Source: Sphingobium sp. CR2-8
GTDB lineage: Bacteria > Pseudomonadota > Alphaproteobacteria > Sphingomonadales > Sphingomonadaceae
Length of the DNA: 64,000 bases
Assembly (NCBI RefSeq): GCF_035818615.1
Contig: NZ_JAYKZY010000002.1
Location: 3,288,501 to 3,352,500 of the forward strand
Direction: 5' to 3'
Part shown: in pieces, positions 24,880 through 34,210 of the stretch
How positions within the stretch are numbered: position 1 is the first letter of the stretch
How the letters are laid out: each line of letters opens with the position of its first letter
Notes under the pieces: model-generated
Told to the model about the DNA's origin: nothing
Databases searched by the model: none
The model's input: the letters and a program-made list of their open reading frames with translations, nothing else
Translations under genes and position numbers: made by a program

Positions 24880-25995
24880 GTGGCCGCTATCCATCATGAT
24901 GTCCCGCGCAGTCAGGTCATCGATTCCATCGACCGGTTGATGGACAATCTGGTCAACATCAAGGATGAGACAGGCGAGTTCCTGCTCCATCTGGATGATG
25001 GCCGCATCATCGACACCAAGGGTTGGGCCGGTTGGGAATGGACCCATGGCGTCGGCCTGTTCGGCATGTGGCGCTATTTCGAGCAGACCGGCGACTATAA
25101 GGCGCTGGATATCATCAAGCAGTGGTTCGAGGATCGCTTCGCCGAAGGCACGCCGACCAAGAATATCAACACGATGGCCCCGTTCATCACGCTGGCCTAT
25201 CTGTACGAGTTCGAACCCGATCCGCGCTACATCCCCTATCTCGACACCTGGGCCGAATGGCTGATGGCGGACGATGGCCTGCCCAAGACCGAAGAGGGCG
25301 GGTTCCAGCACATCGTCTATAATGACGTGAATCCGGGCGAGATGTGGGACGACACGCTGATGATGTCGGTGCTGCCGCTGGCCAAGATCGGCCTGCTGCT
25401 GAACCGTCCCGCCTATATCGAGGAAGCCAAGCGCCAGTTCCTGGTGCATATCAAATATCTGTTCGATACGAAGACCGGCCTGTGGTTCCATGGCTGGGAT
25501 TTCAACGACCGGCATAATTTCGCGCGGGCGCTGTGGGCGCGGGGCAATTGCTGGGTGACGATCGCCATTCCGGAAATCATCGAGATTCTCGACCTGCCGC
25601 AGGGCGATTTCTTCCGCACCTTCCTGATCGACACCCTTGCAGCACAAGTGAAGACGCTGAGCGAAACGCAGGACGCGGAAACGGGGCTTTGGCACACGCT
25701 GATCGTCGATCCGACCAGCTATCTGGAAGCGTCGGCCACTGCGGGCTTTGCCTATGGCATATTGAAGGCGGTGCGGAAGGGCTATCTGCCGCGCCATTAT
25801 GAGGCGGTCGGCATCAAGGCGGTGCGCGGCGTGCTGGCGAACATCGATGACGCTGGCGAATTGCAGCAGGTCAGCTTCGGCACGGCGATGGGCGATAGCG
25901 AGCAATTCTACAAGGATATCGCGCTCACCTCCATGCCCTATGGCCAGAGCCTGGCGATCTGCGCGCTGGGTGAGTTTCTGCGCACCTATATCTGA
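24880..25995 (+). CDS. GH105 unsaturated rhamnogalacturonyl hydrolase
   Basis: 371-residue cytoplasmic enzyme with an (alpha/alpha)6 barrel, of the YteR/YesR type, which hydrates and splits unsaturated galacturonyl-rhamnose made by RG lyases. Landmarks: GWEWTHGVGLFGMW (about residues 48-61), EMWDDTLMMSVLP (about 150-162; the Asp pair includes the catalytic one), TGLWFHGWDFNDRHN and WARGNCWV. No signal peptide. The start is GTG at 24880, fixed by AAGGAG 9 bp upstream; the gene begins immediately after the GH35 stop codon. Confidence 0.92.
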   Translation: MAAIHHDVPRSQVIDSIDRLMDNLVNIKDETGEFLLHLDDGRIIDTKGWAGWEWTHGVGLFGMWRYFEQTGDYKALDIIKQWFEDRFAEGTPTKNINTMAPFITLAYLYEFEPDPRYIPYLDTWAEWLMADDGLPKTEEGGFQHIVYNDVNPGEMWDDTLMMSVLPLAKIGLLLNRPAYIEEAKRQFLVHIKYLFDTKTGLWFHGWDFNDRHNFARALWARGNCWVTIAIPEIIEILDLPQGDFFRTFLIDTLAAQVKTLSETQDAETGLWHTLIVDPTSYLEASATAGFAYGILKAVRKGYLPRHYEAVGIKAVRGVLANIDDAGELQQVSFGTAMGDSEQFYKDIALTSMPYGQSLAICALGEFLRTYI

Positions 25996-25996
25996 C

Positions 25997-28498
25997 ATGA
26001 CGGGACGGGAGGGAGCGGCTGTGGAAGGACTGTATCTCTCTCGCCTTTTGTCCAGGGGTGCCGTCGGCCTGATCGGGCTGGCGGCATTTCTTTTGGGCAT
26101 CGCGCCTGCATCGGCCGAGGACTGGGTGCGGGCTACGGCAAGGCCGGGGGATTTCCCGCTGGCGGCGGCTGGCGTGGCCGCGACCATCGTCACCGATCCC
26201 GCCGACCATGATGTGGTGCGGATCGCCGCCGATGATCTGCGCAGAGACATCGGCGTGGTGACGGGCGAGCGCGCAGGCGGCGGGGCGCAGGTCTGGATCG
26301 GCACGCTGGGGCGCAACGCCGCGATCGACCGGTTGGCGGCGACGGGGCGGATCGATGTCGCAAAGCTGAAGGGCGCTTGGGAAAGTTTCCTGATCGTCGC
26401 CGTCAACAAGCCCGTACCGGGCGTGGCGCGCGCGCTGGTGATTGTGGGCAGCGACCGGCGGGGCACCGCCTATGGCGCCTATGAACTGTCGCGCGCGATC
26501 GGCGTGTCGCCATGGCACTGGTGGGCGGATGCGACGCCGCTGCATCGCGATGCGCTCTATGTCGCGCGCGGGGTGAAGCGCTTCGGGCCGCCATCGGTGC
26601 GTTATCGCGGGCTGTTCCTGAACGACGAGGATTGGGGACTGATCCCCTGGGCGGCGGGCAGCCATGCGCCGGGCGAGACGCCGCTGGGACCGAAGACCTA
26701 CGCCAGGCTGTTCGAACTGATGCTGCGGTTGAAGGCCAATCTGCTGTGGCCCGCGATGCACAAGGTGACGCGGCCGTTCAATGCCGATCCCGCAAATGCG
26801 GCGCTGGCGGACCGCTATGCCATCGTCATGGGATCGAGCCATGCCGAACCGATGCTGCGCAACAATGTGGGCGAGTGGGACGCGCCGGCGGCGGATTTCG
26901 ATTATCTCAAGAACCCGGATGGCGTGAGGCGCTACTGGGACGCGCGGGTGGCGTCCCATGCGCGCTATGAGAGCATATGGACGCTGGGGATGCGCGGCAT
27001 CCATGACAGCGGCATGGTGGGACCCAAGACGATCGCGGAACGGCGCGCGGCGCTGGAGCGGATCTTCGCCGACCAGCGCGCGATGCTGGACAAGGCCGGG
27101 ATCGGGGACGCGCCGCAAGTCTTTACGCCGTACAAGGAAGTGCTGGACGTCTATCGCGCGGGCCTCAAGGTGCCGGACGATGTGACGTTGATATGGCCGG
27201 ACGATAATTTCGGCTATATCCGCCATTTCCCCGATGCCGCCGAACGCGCGCGCAAGGGCGGGTCGGGCGTCTATTATCACCTCTCCTATCTCGGCGCGCC
27301 GCTCTCCTACCTCTGGCTGTCGACCACGCCGCCCGCGCTGATCCGGCAGGAGATGGGCCGGGCCTGGGACCGGGGCGCGCGCAGGATGTGGGTGGTGAAT
27401 GTCGGCGACCTCAAGCCCGCCGAACTGGGCACAGATTATTTCCTCAAGCTGGCCTGGGATGTCGAGGGGACACGGCGGCGGCCGATCGACGATGTCGTGG
27501 CGGACTTCGCGGCGGAGACGATTGATGCGGCGCAGGCTCCCCGGATCGCAGCGGTGTTGCGCACCTATCACCGGCTGAATTTCGAGCGGCGGCCCGAACA
27601 TCTGCAATATTATCTGCCGGGCGAGAAGGCGCGGCAAAGCCCGCTGACGATCGCGCAAGCGGACGCACGGCTGGCCGACTTTGCCGCGATGGAGGATGCG
27701 GTCGGGCGGATCGAGCCGCTGGTGCCGACGGAGCGGCGCGATGCGTTTTTTGAACTGGTGGGCTATCCGGTGCAGGCGTCGGCCGCCGCCAATCGGCGCT
27801 TCTTCGCAGCCGAGGCGCATGACCGGCTGCGTGACGGCGACCTGGCGGAAGCGATGCGACGCGGGGCCGTTGCGCGGGAGGCGGATGTGGCGATCGGGGC
27901 GCTGACACGACGGTACAATCGCGAGATTGCAGGCGGCAAATGGCGGGGCATGATGGCAGTGGAGCCAGCCGACGGGCAGTGGCGCAGCTATCGCGCGATC
28001 CCGCCGATCCTGCCGCAATCCGACGTCGTCCTGCCCCACAAGGAGCCTGTACCAGCGGCAAAAGAGACAGCGAGTTGGACAGTATTTTCGCCCCGCGCCT
28101 TTGTCGCGGGACCGGGATGGCGACGGGTCGAAGGACTGGGACGACAGGGCCTTGTGCTGGGCGCGACCGGCATGGGCGGGGTGGCGACGGCCAACGTCAT
28201 CCTACCCGCCGGACGCTGGCGCATGCTGGTCGATCTGCTGCCGACCTATGCCGACCGGGATGGCGATCCGTTGCGGCTGACATTGGGCATCGATGGCGCG
28301 CAGCATGGGTTGGAAGTAGCCCGCGAGACGGGAAGCCGCGACTGGGCCGATGGGGTGCTGGACAACCGGCTGAGCCTGACGGTGCAGGGCGAACTGGCCG
28401 GGGGCAGGCATAGCCTGACGGTCGACGCGCGCGACGCAGGCGTGATGATCGAAGCGGTCCGTTTCATTGCCATGGAGGATGATCGCGTCTTGCATTGA
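25997..28498 (+). CDS. GH115 family alpha-glucuronidase
   Basis: 833-residue exported glycosidase (825 if the GTG at 26021, which follows GGGAGGGAG, is used). Signal peptide to about residue 40 (PASAEDW). Family-like segments: VRYRGLFLNDEDWGLIPWA (about 204-222), LKANLLWPAMH, YESIWTLGMRGIHDSGM and DVTLIWPDDNFGYIR; a C-terminal beta-sandwich follows. GH115 enzymes remove 1,2-linked (4-O-methyl)glucuronic acid from xylan and also from arabinogalactan. In this locus arabinogalactan or RG-I side chains are the more natural target. The gene begins 1 bp after the GH105 stop. Confidence 0.88.
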   Translation: MTGREGAAVEGLYLSRLLSRGAVGLIGLAAFLLGIAPASAEDWVRATARPGDFPLAAAGVAATIVTDPADHDVVRIAADDLRRDIGVVTGERAGGGAQVWIGTLGRNAAIDRLAATGRIDVAKLKGAWESFLIVAVNKPVPGVARALVIVGSDRRGTAYGAYELSRAIGVSPWHWWADATPLHRDALYVARGVKRFGPPSVRYRGLFLNDEDWGLIPWAAGSHAPGETPLGPKTYARLFELMLRLKANLLWPAMHKVTRPFNADPANAALADRYAIVMGSSHAEPMLRNNVGEWDAPAADFDYLKNPDGVRRYWDARVASHARYESIWTLGMRGIHDSGMVGPKTIAERRAALERIFADQRAMLDKAGIGDAPQVFTPYKEVLDVYRAGLKVPDDVTLIWPDDNFGYIRHFPDAAERARKGGSGVYYHLSYLGAPLSYLWLSTTPPALIRQEMGRAWDRGARRMWVVNVGDLKPAELGTDYFLKLAWDVEGTRRRPIDDVVADFAAETIDAAQAPRIAAVLRTYHRLNFERRPEHLQYYLPGEKARQSPLTIAQADARLADFAAMEDAVGRIEPLVPTERRDAFFELVGYPVQASAAANRRFFAAEAHDRLRDGDLAEAMRRGAVAREADVAIGALTRRYNREIAGGKWRGMMAVEPADGQWRSYRAIPPILPQSDVVLPHKEPVPAAKETASWTVFSPRAFVAGPGWRRVEGLGRQGLVLGATGMGGVATANVILPAGRWRMLVDLLPTYADRDGDPLRLTLGIDGAQHGLEVARETGSRDWADGVLDNRLSLTVQGELAGGRHSLTVDARDAGVMIEAVRFIAMEDDRVLH

Positions 28499-28518
28499 TT
28501 TCATATGGCGTGATAGAC

Positions 28519-28533
28519 TTCCACTATGTGGCA
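28519..28533. promoter_or_regulatory. candidate operator TTCCA-CTATG-TGGCA
   Basis: Strong copy of the locus motif: inner CCACTATGTGG, left half and spacer perfect. It lies 62 bp upstream of the transporter start in a 97-bp gap, so the transporter and the genes after it may have their own promoter. Confidence 0.6.
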
Positions 28534-28595
28534 TTATATGCCCACGCCAGAGCATAAGATTGACGCGCGATGACGGATGCGCATGGCAGGTGAGG

Positions 28596-30119
28596 ATGAC
28601 AGTGACAGTGGCTGAAACGACCCGACCCGTCCGCTTGCAAAATTATCTCGCCTATGGCTCCAACGACGTGCTGGGCGCGGGATCGATGGCGGTCATTTCG
28701 GGATGGGTGCTGATTTTCTACACCCAGTTTTGCGGACTGACGGCGGGACAGGCGGCGACCATCTTCGCCGTGGCGCGCATATTGGACGCCTTCGCTTCGC
28801 CGATGATCGGCTATATCTCCGACCATTTCGGGTCGACCTGGCTGGGGCGGACGTTCGGGCGGCGGCGCTTCTTCATCCTGGCGGCGATCCCGCTGCTACC
28901 CAGCTTTGCGCTGATGTGGCTGCCCGGCCAAGGCTTCTGCTATTATCTGGTCAGTTATGTGCTGTTCGAGCTGGTCTATGCGATGGAGATCATCCCGTTC
29001 GAGACGCTGGCGGCGGAGATGTCCACCGACTATCGCACCAAGGCGAAATTCGCGGGATCGCGCATCCTGTTCGGGCAGGCGTCGGCGATCCTGGCGGGCT
29101 TCCTGCCGCTATGGCTGATCAACGCGCTGGGGCGGGACAGCGCCGACACCTTCTTCTATATGGGGCTGATCTTTGCCGCCCTGTTCATGGTGACGGCGGG
29201 GCTGCTCTATCTGTTCAGCTGGGAACGGCATATGCCGGGCGGCGTGGCACTGCCTTCGCCGCGGCCCGCATCCGGCGGCGCTGGGCAGGCGTTGAAGGCG
29301 CTGTACCGCAACCTGTTTTCGACCATGCGCATCCGCGCGTTCCGCCTGCATCTGGGCATGTATCTGGGCGGTTATATCAGCCAAGATATCTTCAACGCGG
29401 CCTTCACCTTCTTCGTGATCTTCGCGCTGTCGGGATCGATGGCGATCGCGTCGGGATTGCTGGGCACCATGTATATCGTTCAGTTCGTCGCGGTGATCAT
29501 CGCCATCAACCTGGCGCTGCGCGCGTCGCCCGCCAGAGCCTATCAGGTCGCCGCCGCCGATTTCGCGGTCGGCGTGCTGGCGCTGATCGCGCTGTGGCTG
29601 CTGGGTGTGCCCGCCACGTCCCCGTGGATCTGGCTGCCGATCATCCTGGCCGGGCTGGGCCGCGGGGCGCTGAATTACATCCCCTGGGCGACATATAATT
29701 ATATGGCCGATGTGGATGAAATCGTGACCGGCCAGCGGCGCGAGGGCAGCTTTGCCGGCGTCATGACCTTCGTGCGCAAGGCGACGCAGGCCGCCGCCGT
29801 GGCGGGCGTGGGCTTCATCATGCAGGCGGGCGGTTTCGTGTCGGGTGCGCAGGCGCAAAGTCCGGGCGCGATCCTGACCATGGCGCTGCTGCTGGGCGTG
29901 GGTACGGTGGGTTGCCTGGCGGGCGGGATATGGGTGTCCACCCGCTTCCGCCTCAGCCCCGCGACCCATGACATATTGATGCGCGAGATCGAGCATCTGC
30001 GCGCCGGTGGGCGCACCCCGACCTCCCCTGCGGCGGGCATGGTGGTGGAGGATCTGTCGGGCTGGCGCTACGACGAGCTATGGGGCAATAACCCGGTGGC
30101 CCGACAAGCGGCGCAGTAG
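28596..30119 (+). CDS. GPH/MFS-type sugar transporter
   Basis: 507-residue inner-membrane transporter with about 12 membrane helices. The start region RLQNYLAYGSNDVLGAGSMAV and the loop GYISDHFGSTWLGRTFGRRRFFIL (in parts) fit the glycoside-pentoside-hexuronide cation symporter family. The ATG at 28596 follows AGGTGAGG; downstream GTG codons are possible. A long upstream extension in frame is not supported. Gene order (after GH105 and GH115, before SGNH and GH43) suggests uptake of oligosaccharides or uronide disaccharides from the periplasm. Confidence 0.85.
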   Translation: MTVTVAETTRPVRLQNYLAYGSNDVLGAGSMAVISGWVLIFYTQFCGLTAGQAATIFAVARILDAFASPMIGYISDHFGSTWLGRTFGRRRFFILAAIPLLPSFALMWLPGQGFCYYLVSYVLFELVYAMEIIPFETLAAEMSTDYRTKAKFAGSRILFGQASAILAGFLPLWLINALGRDSADTFFYMGLIFAALFMVTAGLLYLFSWERHMPGGVALPSPRPASGGAGQALKALYRNLFSTMRIRAFRLHLGMYLGGYISQDIFNAAFTFFVIFALSGSMAIASGLLGTMYIVQFVAVIIAINLALRASPARAYQVAAADFAVGVLALIALWLLGVPATSPWIWLPIILAGLGRGALNYIPWATYNYMADVDEIVTGQRREGSFAGVMTFVRKATQAAAVAGVGFIMQAGGFVSGAQAQSPGAILTMALLLGVGTVGCLAGGIWVSTRFRLSPATHDILMREIEHLRAGGRTPTSPAAGMVVEDLSGWRYDELWGNNPVARQAAQ

Positions 30120-30132
30120 GGGAGAGAATAGG

Positions 30133-31320
30133 ATGCGGACCATGGTTCTGGGCGCGGCGCTGGCGTTTGTGCTGTCGACGGCGCCGGTGCAGGCGCAAAA
30201 CTGGTCGCGCAGCTGGATGGCCGCGCCGCTTGTGTCGAAAGCGCCGCCCGAAAAGCGCCCGGACCTCAACAACCGGACATTGCGACAAGTGGTGCGGATC
30301 AGCAGCGGCGGCCAGCGCATCCGGTTGCGCCTGTCCAACGAAATGTCGACGCAGCCGCTGCTGCTGGGCGCGGTGCATGTCGCATTGGCGGGCGAGAATG
30401 GGGCGATCCTGCCCGGGTCAGACCGGGTCGTGACCTTCAACGGCGCGCAGGGCGCAACGATCCCCGCGCGCGCGCCGCTGCTGAGCGATGCGATCGCCAT
30501 GGCGGTCAAGCCGCTGACGCGCCTGACGATCAGCATCCACCTGCCGCAGGGTGCGCCGGATGCGACGGTGCACAGCTATTCGGCCGCGACCGGCTGGAAT
30601 GCGCCGGGGGACCAGACGGCGGCGGCCAGCCTGTCTGACGCGGCGACGCTGGGACCACGGGTCATCATTTCGGGCGTCGAGGTGGAGAACCGGAAGCCCG
30701 GCACGACTATCGTGACGCTGGGCAATTCGATCACCGACGGCGTGCGCGCCACGCCCGACAGCAACCGGCGCTGGCCCGATCTGCTGGCCGAGCGGTTGCA
30801 GAAGGCGGGGCGGACATCGGTGGGGGTCGCCAATGCGGGGATCAGCGCCAACCGGCTGCTGAGCGAGGGCGATGGCTATAATGCGCTGGCGCGGTTCGAC
30901 CGCGACGTGCTGGCGGTGCCCGGCGTCACCCATGTGGTGATATTGGAAGGCGTGAACGATATCGGGTCCGCCTTCGCGCAGAAAAGGGCGATCCCGACCA
31001 GCGACGACCTGATCGGCGCCTATCGCCAGATGATCGCCCGCGCGCATGATCGCGGGGTGAAGGTCGTGCTGGCGACCATCCTGCCCTATAAGGGCGCGGG
31101 CTATTGGAGCGCGCAGGGCGAGGCGGTGCGGATCGCGGTCAACGACTGGATTCGTACGAACAAGCAAGCGGACGGCTTTGTCGATCTGGCCAAGGCGATC
31201 GCCGATCCGGCCGATCCCGCGCGCATGGCCAAGCCCTATGATGTGGGGGATGCGCTGCACCCCAATGATGCGGGCTTTCGCGTCATGGCCGACGCGGTCG
31301 ATCTGACGCTGCTGCGGTGA
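30133..31320 (+). CDS. exported SGNH/GDSL hydrolase
   Basis: 395-residue exported esterase. Signal peptide about 1-22 (PVQAQ). An N-terminal beta-rich domain of about 180 residues precedes the SGNH fold: block I VTLGNSITDGVRAT (Ser about residue 199), block III EGVNDIGSA (about 275), and the Asp/His pair in DALHPNDAGF (about 374). Likely removes acetyl or other acyl esters from plant polysaccharide; the exact substrate is unknown. GGGGAGAGAATAGG precedes the start, 13 bp after the transporter stop, and the end overlaps the GH43-like gene. Confidence 0.85.
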   Translation: MRTMVLGAALAFVLSTAPVQAQNWSRSWMAAPLVSKAPPEKRPDLNNRTLRQVVRISSGGQRIRLRLSNEMSTQPLLLGAVHVALAGENGAILPGSDRVVTFNGAQGATIPARAPLLSDAIAMAVKPLTRLTISIHLPQGAPDATVHSYSAATGWNAPGDQTAAASLSDAATLGPRVIISGVEVENRKPGTTIVTLGNSITDGVRATPDSNRRWPDLLAERLQKAGRTSVGVANAGISANRLLSEGDGYNALARFDRDVLAVPGVTHVVILEGVNDIGSAFAQKRAIPTSDDLIGAYRQMIARAHDRGVKVVLATILPYKGAGYWSAQGEAVRIAVNDWIRTNKQADGFVDLAKAIADPADPARMAKPYDVGDALHPNDAGFRVMADAVDLTLLR

Positions 31321-32282
31321 TCACCGCGCTGTTGATGATGGCCGCGACGGCGGGCGGGACGGTCGCGCCCAAGCCGCTGTTTCGCGACCCGGTGCATGAC
31401 GGCGCGGCCGACGCGTCCACGGTGCGGGATCGCCAGAGCGGCGAATGGGTGATGTTCTACACCAATCGTCGCGCCGACCTGCGCCAAGACGACGCCAAAG
31501 ATGTGCGCTGGGTCCACGGCACGGCGATCGGTGTCGCGCGATCCAAGGATGGCGCGCGCTGGACCTATGGCGGGACGGCGGCCATCCCCAAGGCTTGCAC
31601 CGGTGAGACGTTGTGGGCGCCCGAGGTGCAATGGCTGGCGGGGCAGTGGCATATGTGGGTGACGGTCGTGCCAGGCGTGTTTCGCGACTGGAACGCGCCG
31701 CGCTTCATCGTCCATCTGACCAGCCCGGACCTGAAGGCCTGGACCTGTGGCGAGCGGTTGGACCTGGGTTCGGACCGGGTGATCGACGCCAGCGTACTGG
31801 CGCTTCCCAAAGGCCGATACCGGCTGTTCTTCAACGACGAGCGGATGAACAAGGCGATCCGCACCGCCGATAGCGACGACCTGATCCACTGGACGGTCGG
31901 CGATCGGCTGACAGACACGCCGGGCGAAGGGCCGAAGGCTTTTCGGTGGAAGGGGCGATACTGGCTGATTTCCGACGCGTGGAAGGGGTTGCTGGTCATG
32001 CGGTCCGACGATGGCGCGCGGTGGACGACGCAGCCGGGGCATATTCTGAGCCAGCCGGGTAAGCATGCGACCGATCGCGCGAAGGGGCAGCATCCCGATA
32101 TCATCGTGGCGGGCGAGCGTGCCTATATCCTCTATTTCGTCCATCAGGATGGCGAGGATGCGGCGAAGGCCAATCCCGACTGGAAGCGCCGCAGCGTGTT
32201 GCAAATCGCCGAATTGCAGGAAAAGGATGGCATCATCAGCGTCGATCGCGACGCGCCGGTGCAGGTTCGCCTGACGCGCTGA
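31317..32282 (+). CDS. GH43-like five-bladed propeller glycosidase
   Basis: 321 residues; short hydrophobic N-terminus, then a beta-propeller typical of clan GH-F/J enzymes. Landmarks: LFRDPVHDGAADAST (possible general base Asp), ETLWAPEVQWLAGQWHMW, DASVLALPKGRYRLFF and KGQHPDIIVAGERAYILYF. GH43 members act on arabinan, xylan or galactan. Family assignment rests on fold-like motifs; the catalytic Glu is not obvious, so a non-catalytic or divergent enzyme is possible. The start is GTG at 31317, overlapping the previous stop (GTGA). Confidence 0.65.
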   Translation: MITALLMMAATAGGTVAPKPLFRDPVHDGAADASTVRDRQSGEWVMFYTNRRADLRQDDAKDVRWVHGTAIGVARSKDGARWTYGGTAAIPKACTGETLWAPEVQWLAGQWHMWVTVVPGVFRDWNAPRFIVHLTSPDLKAWTCGERLDLGSDRVIDASVLALPKGRYRLFFNDERMNKAIRTADSDDLIHWTVGDRLTDTPGEGPKAFRWKGRYWLISDAWKGLLVMRSDDGARWTTQPGHILSQPGKHATDRAKGQHPDIIVAGERAYILYFVHQDGEDAAKANPDWKRRSVLQIAELQEKDGIISVDRDAPVQVRLTR

Positions 32283-32337
32283 AACGCGGGTGATCGCGGC
32301 GATTTTCCTTAACTGCAAAAGCGGCTAGGACGGTTAG

Positions 32338-33387
32338 ATGGACAAAAGCCCGCCGCGCAGGAAAGCGCCCACGATCAAGGAAGTTGCCGCCCATGCGGGC
32401 GTATCGGTCATGACCGCGTCCCGCGCGGTGAACGGGAAGGCGCTGGTCAGCGTCAAGGCGAAGCGGGCGGTCGATCAGGCGGTCAAGGCATTGGGCTATG
32501 TCCCCAACGCGTCGGCGCGGGCGCTGGCCGGGAGCGCCGACCGGCGCGTGGCGCTGCTCCACAGCAGCACCACAACATCGGCCTATCTGGGCGAATTGCT
32601 GCTGGGGGCGCTGCCCGAGGCGCAGCAGCGGCATCTGCATCTGGTGGTCGAACAATGTGCGCCGGGCGCCTTTGCCGACGAGATCGTCGAACAGGTCGCC
32701 CATGCCCATGTTGCGGGCGTGATCCTGCCGCCGCCGCTGTGCGACTGGGCGGATCTGGTCGAAGGGTTGCGCGCGCGCGACATCGCGATCGTCGCGATCG
32801 CCACCGACGAGGATGATCCCGAGATGCTGAGCGTGGGCACCGACGATCGCCATGCCGCCTACGACCTGACCCGGCATCTGATCGAATTGGGGCATCAGCG
32901 CATCGGCTTCATCGAGGGCAATCCCCGCCACCGGTCAAGCGCGCGGCGGTTGCAGGGGTTTCGCGACGCTTTGCTGCGGCACGGGCTGGACCTGGACGAG
33001 GCGCTGATCGTGCCGGGGGATTTCAGCTATCGGTCCGGGCTGGATGCGGCCGAAAGGCTGATGGCGCTGGACGCGCGGCCGACGGCGATCTTCGCCTGCA
33101 ACGACGATATGGCCGCCGCCGCGATCACCGTGGCGCATCAGCGCAAGATCAACGTACCCGCCGAAATCAGCATTTGCGGGTTCGACGATACGCCGCTGGC
33201 GAGCGCGATCTGGCCCGCGCTGACCACGATCCGCCAGCCGATCCGCGACATGAGCCGGGAGGCGATCGGCCTGCTGGCGATGCGGTTCCGCACGCAGGAC
33301 GAGGGGGCGGACGGGATCATCGGCAAGGTGAAGCTGGACTATCAGTTGATCCGCCGCCAGTCCGATGCGGTGCCCGCGCGGCATTGA
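32338..33387 (+). CDS. LacI-family transcriptional regulator
   Basis: 349-residue repressor. N-terminal LacI helix-turn-helix TIKEVAAHAGVSVMTASRAVNG (in parts; about residues 12-33), hinge helix AKALGYVPNASARALAG-like (about 50-66), and a periplasmic-binding-protein-like effector domain with VGTDDRHAAYDLTRHLIELGH, IFACNDDMAAAA and ISICGFDDTPLA. It ends the plus-strand run of glycosidase genes, 55 bp after the GH43-like gene, and probably responds to a sugar released by it. It is convergent with the esterase gene, with only 4 bp between stops. Confidence 0.92.
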   Translation: MDKSPPRRKAPTIKEVAAHAGVSVMTASRAVNGKALVSVKAKRAVDQAVKALGYVPNASARALAGSADRRVALLHSSTTTSAYLGELLLGALPEAQQRHLHLVVEQCAPGAFADEIVEQVAHAHVAGVILPPPLCDWADLVEGLRARDIAIVAIATDEDDPEMLSVGTDDRHAAYDLTRHLIELGHQRIGFIEGNPRHRSSARRLQGFRDALLRHGLDLDEALIVPGDFSYRSGLDAAERLMALDARPTAIFACNDDMAAAAITVAHQRKINVPAEISICGFDDTPLASAIWPALTTIRQPIRDMSREAIGLLAMRFRTQDEGADGIIGKVKLDYQLIRRQSDAVPARH

Positions 33388-33391
33388 TCCT

Positions 33392-34210
33392 TTACAAGAA
33401 GCCGACCTGCCGCAGCCAGGCTTCGCACAGGCGGGGCCAGAGCGACACCGGCAGGTCCGGCGTGTCGAGCGCAAAGCCATGGGGCGCGTCGGCGAAGATG
33501 TGGAGTTCCGCGCTGCCGCCCGCCGCCATCAAGGCGTCGTGCAGGCGATGGGCATTGATCACCGGCACGACGGGATCGTTGGCAGCATAGACGATGAAGG
33601 TCGGCGGTGGATCGGCCAGCATCTGCGCATCGGGCTGGAGCGCGTCGTAAAGCGCCTGCTTTTCCACCGGCGGCAGAGGCGGCTTGTCGGGGATGATGGT
33701 GCGCCCCTTCGCATTGGTGGAGAGGGGGGCATAGCCCACCACCAGCACGTCCGGGCGTTGCGTGTCCGTCGCACCCCAGGCAGCGGGATAGGCGGCGAGC
33801 AGGCAGGCGGCGAGATGGCCGCCCGAGGAGAGGCCGACCACGCCCAGCCCCAGGGGCGCGAGGCAGCTGGCGCGGATCATCCGCATGGCGTCGCGCGCAT
33901 CGTCCAGAGGGGCCGACGGGCCGGTCCCGGCATGGGGAAAGCGATGGACGAGGACGAAGGCGTGATAGCCGAGCGCGGTCAGCCAGCGCGCGACCTGGAC
34001 GCCCTCCCGCCCGGCCATCAGCGCCGTATAGCCCCCGCCGCCCAATATCAGCATGGCGCGACCATTGGACGCTTGCGGCGCATAGCCGAGCAGGACCGGC
34101 CGGTCGACGGCGGTGACGACCGTCTGTTCGGGGGCCGCCGTGTCATCCTCCAGGGTGAAGGCCCCCGCATCTGCATCGCGCAGGGGCCAGACCAGATCAG
34201 CCGCCAGCAT
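33392..34210 (-). CDS. alpha/beta-hydrolase esterase (BD-FAE-like)
   Basis: 272-residue cytoplasmic alpha/beta-hydrolase without signal peptide. Oxyanion-hole motif ILGGGGYTAL (about residues 55-64), nucleophile elbow GLSSGGHLA (about 122-130), acid YAANDPVVP (about 212-220) and HGF (about 245-247). It resembles short acetyl or feruloyl esterases found with plant-polysaccharide genes. It is the last gene of the rhamnose operon; its ATG shares one base with the rhaT stop. Substrate unknown, perhaps acetylated sugars that reach the cytoplasm. Confidence 0.8.
   Translation of the reverse strand: MLAADLVWPLRDADAGAFTLEDDTAAPEQTVVTAVDRPVLLGYAPQASNGRAMLILGGGGYTALMAGREGVQVARWLTALGYHAFVLVHRFPHAGTGPSAPLDDARDAMRMIRASCLAPLGLGVVGLSSGGHLAACLLAAYPAAWGATDTQRPDVLVVGYAPLSTNAKGRTIIPDKPPLPPVEKQALYDALQPDAQMLADPPPTFIVYAANDPVVPVINAHRLHDALMAAGGSAELHIFADAPHGFALDTPDLPVSLWPRLCEAWLRQVGFL

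Noticed and set aside
25925..28039. 704-codon open frame antisense to the GH115 gene
   Set aside because: Same effect of high third-position GC; the composition is shadow-like and no motif is visible, while the plus-strand frame has clear family features.
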